From the NCBI RefSeq assembly GCF_003054285.1, contig NZ_QBKS01000001.1, positions 2,542,001 through 2,606,000 on the forward strand: a DNA stretch of 64,000 nt, in the 5' to 3' direction. The notes beneath the pieces are model-generated. The model was not told where the DNA came from. It ran no database searches and was given only the letters and a program-made list of their open reading frames with translations. Origin of the DNA: Litoreibacter ponti (GTDB lineage Bacteria; Pseudomonadota; Alphaproteobacteria; Rhodobacterales; Rhodobacteraceae). Of the stretch, positions 59,646-64,000 are shown one piece after another. The position numbers and the translations under genes were made by a program. Each line of letters opens with the position of its first letter. Position 1 is the first letter of the stretch.

Positions 59646-60846
59646 TACCCTGTTTAATGCCCAGCTCGACAAGCTGAAATCCGAGGGCAATTACCGCATT
59701 TTCGCCGAGTTAGAGCGTAAATGCGGGGCGTTTCCGCGCGCGCGCAACCACTCGGATGGGGCCAATGAAGTGACCGTGTGGTGCTCGAACGACTACCTTG
59801 GCATGGGCCAGCACCCGAAGGTGATGCAGGCCATGAAAGACGGTGTCGACAAGTGCGGCGCAGGTGCAGGTGGGACGCGCAATATCTCCGGTACGAACCA
59901 CGCCCATTGCGAGCTGGAGGCGGAACTGGCCGATCTGCATGGCAAGGAAGATGCGCTGCTGTTTACCTCTGGCTATGTCTCCAACTGGGCCGCGCTGAGC
60001 ACACTCGGCGCGCGCCTGCCCAATGCGGTGATCCTCAGCGACGAGCTGAACCACGCCTCGATGATTGAAGGCATCCGCCATTCCAAGGCTGATAAGGTGA
60101 TCTGGAAGCATAACGATCCGGAAGATCTGGACCGCAAGCTTGCGGCGCTGCCTGCGAATGCGACCAAGATCGTGGCGTTTGAGAGCGTCTATTCCATGGA
60201 TGGCGACATCTGCCCGATGAAAGAGATCGTCGAGGTGGCCGAGAAGCACGGCGCGCTGACCTATCTCGACGAGGTGCACGCTGTGGGCCTTTACGGCGCG
60301 CGCGGCGGCGGCATTTCAGAGCGCGAAGGCCTCGCGGATCGTATAACGTTGATCGAGGGCACCTTGGGCAAGGCTTACGGAGTGGTTGGCGGTTATATTT
60401 CCGGCTCCAAAGCGCTGTGCGACTTCATCCGCTCCTTCGCGTCGGGCTTCATCTTTACGACCGCCCTGCCGCCCGCCGTTGCGGCCGCGGCAAAGACCTC
60501 CATCGCGCATCTCAAGGAAAGCCAGGTGGAGCGCGAGATGCAGCGCCGCCAGGTCGCCCGCCTACGCGCGATGCTGGATCGTGAAGGTATCCCGCATCTC
60601 GAGAACCCCAGCCACATCATCCCTGTGATGATCAAGGATCCGATCAAATGCCGCGAGATCGCCGACATCCTGATGGATCAGTTTGGCATCTATGTGCAGC
60701 CGATCAACTACCCGACAGTGCCCAAGGGCACCGAGCGGCTGCGCTTCACGCCATCCCCGCTGCACACGGATGCCGATATCGACCATCTGGTGATGGCCCT
60801 CAGCACGCTCTGGCGTCAATGCGCCCTGGCGCGCGCGGTGGCCTGA
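59635..60846 (+). CDS. hemA: 5-aminolevulinate synthase
   Basis: This 403-residue PLP enzyme makes ALA from glycine and succinyl-CoA (C4 pathway), the first tetrapyrrole step. Conserved are WCSNDYLGMGQHPKVMQAMK, GAGGTRNISGTNHAHCELEA, TYLDEVHAVGLYGARGGGIS and the PLP lysine in IEGTLGKAYGVVGGYISGSK. It ends the superoperon, linking ALA supply to BChl and RC genes. A double hairpin follows. Confidence 0.97.
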   Translation: MDFDTLFNAQLDKLKSEGNYRIFAELERKCGAFPRARNHSDGANEVTVWCSNDYLGMGQHPKVMQAMKDGVDKCGAGAGGTRNISGTNHAHCELEAELADLHGKEDALLFTSGYVSNWAALSTLGARLPNAVILSDELNHASMIEGIRHSKADKVIWKHNDPEDLDRKLAALPANATKIVAFESVYSMDGDICPMKEIVEVAEKHGALTYLDEVHAVGLYGARGGGISEREGLADRITLIEGTLGKAYGVVGGYISGSKALCDFIRSFASGFIFTTALPPAVAAAAKTSIAHLKESQVEREMQRRQVARLRAMLDREGIPHLENPSHIIPVMIKDPIKCREIADILMDQFGIYVQPINYPTVPKGTERLRFTPSPLHTDADIDHLVMALSTLWRQCALARAVA

Positions 60847-60852
60847 GGGCAG

Positions 60853-60901
60853 GCAAACTTTTATGAAAAGTTTGCGGCCAAAGTCTTTATAAGACTTTGG
60901 C
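60853..60901. terminator. Pair of perfect stem-loops between hemA and the SDR gene
   Basis: Two perfect inverted repeats lie side by side. The first is GCAAACTTTT-ATG-AAAAGTTTGC (60853-60875). The second is an 11 bp stem with a TAT loop (60877-60901). They lie between convergent genes and probably act as bidirectional transcription barriers. The second stem overlaps the last codons of the SDR gene, whose TAA stop lies at its loop. Confidence 0.65.
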
Positions 60902-61660
60902 TGCGGGCTCGGCCCGCAGCGCGGGCAGTCCAACGCCCGTGCACTCGAACCCGCCATCTACGGCAATCGTCTGACCGGTGACGTAGCTCGCCCGATCCGA
61001 CAGCAGGAAGGCGATCACATTCGCGATCTCCGTCTCGTTGCCGTAGCGGTTCAACGGGATAGCGTCGTGGTAGGCGTCGATGATCTCCTGCGTATGCACC
61101 GCCATTGCCAGTTTCGTGCGTACCGGGCCGGGCGCTACGCAATTGACCCGAACCCCATGCTCGCCCAGCTCCACCGCCTGCTGCTGGGTCAGTTGGATCA
61201 CGCCCGCCTTCGAGGTGCCGTAGGCGACCCGCAAGGTGGAGGCTCGCAGTCCCGAAATCGAGGCGATGTTGACAATCGACCCGTTTGCCTTTTTCAACGC
61301 CGGTGCGGCGGCTTGGGTCATCAGGAACACACCGTCGAGGTTCACTTGCATCACATTGCGCCAGCGATCGAAATCGGTTCCTTCCATCGGTCCGAAATCC
61401 GCGACGCCTGCGTTGTTGATCAAATGGGTGATGCCACCGAACACCGCTTCAGTCTCGGCCACGATTTCGACGACTTGAGCTGGATTAGACACGTCTTTCG
61501 GTATCGCCAGCACATTTTCAAGCCCGTCCGATGCGCGGGCAAGCTCCTCGGCATCCCAGTCGACCATGGCGACCTGCACACCCTCATCCAGCAACAGCTT
61601 CGTGGTGGCCAGACCGATACCACGGGCGGCTCCGGTGACGATTGCGGTGCGGTTTGACAT
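60887..61660 (-). CDS. SDR family oxidoreductase
   Basis: This 257-residue classical short-chain dehydrogenase has the cofactor motif AIVTGAARGIGLATTKLLLD and acidic VDWDAEE after strand 2, which suggests NAD(H). It has NNAG at INNAGVADFGP, catalytic Ser-Tyr-Lys in SISGLRASTLRVAYGTSKAG and C-terminal VTGQTIAVDGGFECTG. The start MSNRTAIVTG at 61660 has AGGAG upstream. Substrate is not predictable; it might be unrelated to photosynthesis. Its last residues AKVL fall within a palindromic hairpin. Confidence 0.9.
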   Translation of the reverse strand: MSNRTAIVTGAARGIGLATTKLLLDEGVQVAMVDWDAEELARASDGLENVLAIPKDVSNPAQVVEIVAETEAVFGGITHLINNAGVADFGPMEGTDFDRWRNVMQVNLDGVFLMTQAAAPALKKANGSIVNIASISGLRASTLRVAYGTSKAGVIQLTQQQAVELGEHGVRVNCVAPGPVRTKLAMAVHTQEIIDAYHDAIPLNRYGNETEIANVIAFLLSDRASYVTGQTIAVDGGFECTGVGLPALRAEPAAKVL

Positions 61661-61790
61661 GGGCGAGATCTCCTGAATTTGAGCCATTCTCTATCGCGCC
61701 CTTCACACAAAAGTCACAAGAAAATGGAAGCTTTACCTCTCATGCCAGCGTATTAAGTATGTCAGCTAGCAACGCAAAGGGAGCTACCAC
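61661..61790. promoter_or_regulatory. Divergent SDR/cycA intergenic region
   Basis: This 130 bp region holds the Shine-Dalgarno sequences of both genes (AAGGGAG for cycA). I see no convincing sigma70 hexamers, PpsR box or FNR site in it. Confidence 0.3.
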
Positions 61791-62237
61791 ATGAAATTCA
61801 CTGCAATTGCAGCCCTCTCCACGGCTCTGATGGCCGCACCTGCATTCGCCGATGGCCACGCCACGGGCGATGCCGCCGAGGGCGAGAATGTCTTCAAGAA
61901 ATGCCGTTCGTGCCACATGATCGTGGCCGATGACGATACGGTCATCCAGAAAGGCGGCAAGACCGGTCCCAACCTGTACGGCATTCTCGACCGCGCCCCG
62001 GGCTCTGTTGAGGATTTCCGGTATGGCAAGTCGCTGGAGTCCGTGGGTGAGAGCACCGACATCGTCTGGAACGAAGAACAGTTCGTGGCCTATGTGGCAG
62101 ATCCCAAGGGCTGGCTGGCCGAAGTGCTGGACGATAGCGGCGCGCGCTCGAAAATGTCCTATCGCCTTCGCGACGCTGAAGATGCGGCCAATGTCTGGGC
62201 CTATCTCGTTTCTGTCGGACCTCAGCCGGAAAGCTGA
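61791..62237 (+). CDS. cycA: Cytochrome c2 precursor
   Basis: This 148-residue periplasmic class I cytochrome c has a signal peptide MKFTAIAALSTALMAAPAFA. The haem motif is KKCRSCH, the haem-environment segment is KTGPNLYGILDRAPG and the methionine ligand is in SKMSYRLRD. Cytochrome c2 carries electrons from the bc1 complex to the reaction centre (here probably via PufC) and to oxidases. Its place beside the cluster end fits this. Confidence 0.95.
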   Translation: MKFTAIAALSTALMAAPAFADGHATGDAAEGENVFKKCRSCHMIVADDDTVIQKGGKTGPNLYGILDRAPGSVEDFRYGKSLESVGESTDIVWNEEQFVAYVADPKGWLAEVLDDSGARSKMSYRLRDAEDAANVWAYLVSVGPQPES

Positions 62238-62297
62238 AGCCGCCGCAAGAATTTACGGAAATGGCGGCCCAGCCGGGTCGCCCTTTTTCGTGTCTGA

Positions 62298-62831
62298 TCA
62301 GCAAGGATCAATCGTGGTGAGCTCAAGCACGTCGAGCGCATCCGCGACGGACGCATTGCGCACGAGAGTAAAGAAATCACCGTCCGCCTGCGTGCGCAGC
62401 AAGACGGAAACGGTGTCGTCTTGAGAGGGCCCGGCCCCGACGGAGCAGCCTTCAAACGTCACACTGACACTGCCAGACGTCGCATCGCCGCTTGTCTGCT
62501 TCCATCCCCGGATGAGGGTCTGTTGACGTCTTAGATCATCCCGATCCGCGTCTGCGATATCGAATACCGTCTGCCCCCCGTCACCACTGCGCACCCGCAA
62601 TGTATAGACCCCGTTGCTGGTCTCGCCCGTGTCGGCCCGTTCGGCGACGAAGGTGATTTTGGCGCTACGCGATTTGACGTCGAGGGTGTCAGGCAGCACG
62701 AGCGCGACGGCAAGATCCGCCGGATCGGCCTCCAGTGGGGAGACTTGGTAGAGGCGCGCGACTGCACTTGGGACCAACGCGCTGCAACCTGTCAATGCGA
62801 ACACCGCCAACGATAGAACTATGTGCTTCAA
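62298..62831 (-). CDS. Putative lipoprotein
   Basis: This ~177-residue exported protein has a lipoprotein signal peptide with lipobox LTGC near residue 16 (MKHIVLSLAVFALTGCSALV). TTG 62831 is chosen because GGAG lies seven bases upstream. An ATG at 62849 would add MKRSEF and overlap that Shine-Dalgarno. Beta-strand-rich body with two further cysteines (EGCSV and the terminal DPC). It resembles ABC-type transport auxiliary lipoproteins only weakly; I do not assign a function. Confidence 0.75.
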   Translation of the reverse strand: MKHIVLSLAVFALTGCSALVPSAVARLYQVSPLEADPADLAVALVLPDTLDVKSRSAKITFVAERADTGETSNGVYTLRVRSGDGGQTVFDIADADRDDLRRQQTLIRGWKQTSGDATSGSVSVTFEGCSVGAGPSQDDTVSVLLRTQADGDFFTLVRNASVADALDVLELTTIDPC

Positions 62832-62903
62832 GAATTCACTCCTTTTCAAGATTCATTTTTTATCGTAAAACATTAAAAAATAGATTCGAAAAGGATAAAA
62901 GTT

Positions 62904-63428
62904 GTGAGAATGCCGACAATGCCCGAAGTGGCGCGTGTGCTGACGGTTGTGACCTTGGCGGCGATGATCGCCATCGTGATCTTCGTGGCCTATTCGTTCA
63001 TCGACACATCGCTGGCAAAGGCGATGGTGCTGCGCCAAGCCCTTTCGTTCCCCCTCGATGACGCCAGCGAGGGAACGCTGCGCATGATGATGGGGATCGG
63101 CCTGGTTGCGATGCTGGTTCAACTCTACATTCTCAATTCCGTGCGAGACCTGTTCGGTCTCTATGCCCGCGGCATTTTTCTTACCGATGACAACGGCCAT
63201 GCCATCACGCGGATCGGTCTGGGATTGATTACTTTGCCGCTGGTCCGCTTCATCCTCGAGCCGCTTTGGACGCTGCTCCTGACGCACGGCCTCGACGAGC
63301 GGAGCGTCTCGATCTCTGTGTCGTCTACCGGGATCGGACTCATGCTGGGCGGCATCCTGATGCTGATGATCGGGCGTTCCATGTCTGAAGCTGTGCGGTT
63401 GCGGCTCGAGAACGAGGCATTCGTTTGA
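62904..63428 (+). CDS. DUF2975 domain-containing membrane protein
   Basis: This 174-residue protein has four transmembrane helices (around residues 13-33, 60-80, 100-120 and 145-165) and the DUF2975 pattern LYILNSVRDLFGLYARGIFL. It starts at GTG 62904 (or ATG 62910). It is coupled by TGATG to an XRE-type regulator gene, a pairing common for this family. The family has no known function; a membrane sensor controlling the regulator is a guess from pairing. Confidence 0.85.
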   Translation: MRMPTMPEVARVLTVVTLAAMIAIVIFVAYSFIDTSLAKAMVLRQALSFPLDDASEGTLRMMMGIGLVAMLVQLYILNSVRDLFGLYARGIFLTDDNGHAITRIGLGLITLPLVRFILEPLWTLLLTHGLDERSVSISVSSTGIGLMLGGILMLMIGRSMSEAVRLRLENEAFV

Positions 63429-63661
63429 TGGAGATCGTTGTCCGCCTCGACGTGATGCTGGCCCTGCGCAAGATGCGCTCGCGCGAGTTGGCCGAAAAGA
63501 TCGGCATCACCGAACAGAACATCTCGGTGCTGAAATCCGGCAAGGTCAAGGGCATCCGCTTTGAGACGCTTGCCAAGATTTGCGATGTCTTGAACTGTCA
63601 GCCCGGCGATCTGCTTGAAGCGGTCGAGGTCGGGTCCGGTCCCAATGCGGTCCAGCCCTGA
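63428..63661 (+). CDS. XRE-family (Cro/C1-type) transcriptional regulator
   Basis: The 77-residue product is essentially one helix-turn-helix domain: LALRKMRSRELAEKIGITEQ, NISVLKSGKVKGIRFETLAK and the ending ICDVLNCQPGDLLEAVE, the pattern of YozG-like regulators. ATG 63428 overlaps the DUF2975 stop. It probably controls the pair's own promoter. Its 3' 64 bp overlap the convergent amidase gene. Confidence 0.88.
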   Translation: MEIVVRLDVMLALRKMRSRELAEKIGITEQNISVLKSGKVKGIRFETLAKICDVLNCQPGDLLEAVEVGSGPNAVQP

Positions 63662-64000
63662 GCCGCGTCGTAGGCGCGGCCCAATGCCAGAATGGCAGCG
63701 TCCTGCCCGCGATGGCCGATCAGCTGAAGCCCCATCGGCAGGCCATTATCCCCGAAACCCGCAGGTACGCTGAGCGCGGGCAGGCCGGTCAGCGACGCGG
63801 GGATCACGACCTCCATCCAGCGGTGGTAGGTGTCCATGGCTGTGCCCGCGACTTCGGTCGGCCAGTCCCAGTACGCCGGGAACGGGAACATCTGCGCGCT
63901 GGGCAGGGCCAGCACATCCACGTCCATCGACGCGGTTTTGCGGAACCAGTCGGATCGGATGGTGCTTGCGGCATGGACCCGCTGCGCGGTCATCTGCAGG
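63598..64000 (-). CDS. Amidase family protein (5' part missing at window edge)
   Basis: This is the C-terminal ~134 residues of an amidase-signature enzyme. It shows the conserved PASLTGLPALSVPAGF, then GLPMGLQLIGHRGQDAAIL segment of the family C-terminus. The catalytic Ser-Ser-Lys region lies beyond the right edge, and the frame stays open to base 64000. Substrate cannot be told. Its end overlaps the XRE gene tail to tail. Confidence 0.88.
   Translation of the reverse strand, partial: LQMTAQRVHAASTIRSDWFRKTASMDVDVLALPSAQMFPFPAYWDWPTEVAGTAMDTYHRWMEVVIPASLTGLPALSVPAGFGDNGLPMGLQLIGHRGQDAAILALGRAYDAAQGWTALGPDPTSTASSRSPG

Noticed and set aside
1..64000. CRISPR arrays, tRNA/rRNA genes, insertion sequences, integrases or attachment sites
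   Set aside because: None was seen: there are no regularly spaced repeats, no cloverleaf or rRNA sequence, and no transposase or integrase frame.

Overview
This window is chromosomal DNA of an aerobic anoxygenic phototroph of the Rhodobacterales (Roseobacter group). It carries an almost complete photosynthesis gene cluster. The oxygen-dependent cyclase gene acsF is present and bchE is not seen. There is a spheroidenone-type carotenoid set (crtA, crtB-F, crtI). The puf operon ends in pufC and has no pufX. Nearly all neighbouring genes overlap as ATGA, GTGA or TGATG, and gene density is very high. No tRNA, rRNA, CRISPR array or insertion sequence was seen.

Region 1 (1-14155) is an exopolysaccharide/capsule locus. 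It holds GT2 glycosyltransferases, hexapeptide acyltransferases, a Wzz/GumC-type chain-length protein with a CpsD-like ATPase partner, an ExoY-type priming transferase, a PssD/PssE split glycosyltransferase, a Wzy-like polymerase, a Wzx-like flippase and an FrhB-like/pyruvyl-transferase pair. Two genes look out of place. One encodes a 743-residue SGNH-hydrolase-like protein with a probable lectin-like C-terminus. The other encodes a small protein resembling the RCAP_rcc01079 spike-base family, the gene transfer agent head-spike base of Rhodobacter capsulatus. CtrA-box-like sites lie upstream of exoY and of the spike-base gene.

Region 2 (14239-15116) holds the housekeeping pair rlmH-rsfS. rsfS appears to start at CTG.

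Region 3 (15204-60846) is the photosynthesis cluster. On the minus strand lie bchO-bchD-bchI-crtA. Then come crtI-crtB-tspO, crtD-crtC (minus), crtE-crtF and bchC-bchX-(two tiny coupled ORFs)-bchY-bchZ-pufQ-pufBALMC, followed by dxs. On the minus strand, in transcription order, are ppaA-ppsR-bchG-bch2-bchP-idi; a creA-like gene follows idi on the same strand. Finally there is bchF-bchN-bchB-bchH-bchL-bchM-lhaA-puhA-puhB-puhC-orf98-acsF-puhE-hemA. Together they encode 5-aminolevulinate synthesis, the Mg branch through BChl a, isoprenoid supply (dxs, idi), carotenoids, the reaction centre (L, M, H, C), LH1 and assembly factors. PpsR-type TGT-N12-ACA boxes, often in tandem 6-8 bp apart, lie at the crtA/crtI, crtD/crtE, bchC, bchG and ppaA/bchF promoters. 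The window itself encodes both the repressor PpsR and its antirepressor PpaA.

Region 4 (60853-64000) has a double hairpin, an SDR dehydrogenase, cytochrome c2 (cycA), a lipoprotein, a DUF2975/XRE regulator pair and the 3' part of an amidase gene that runs off the right edge.
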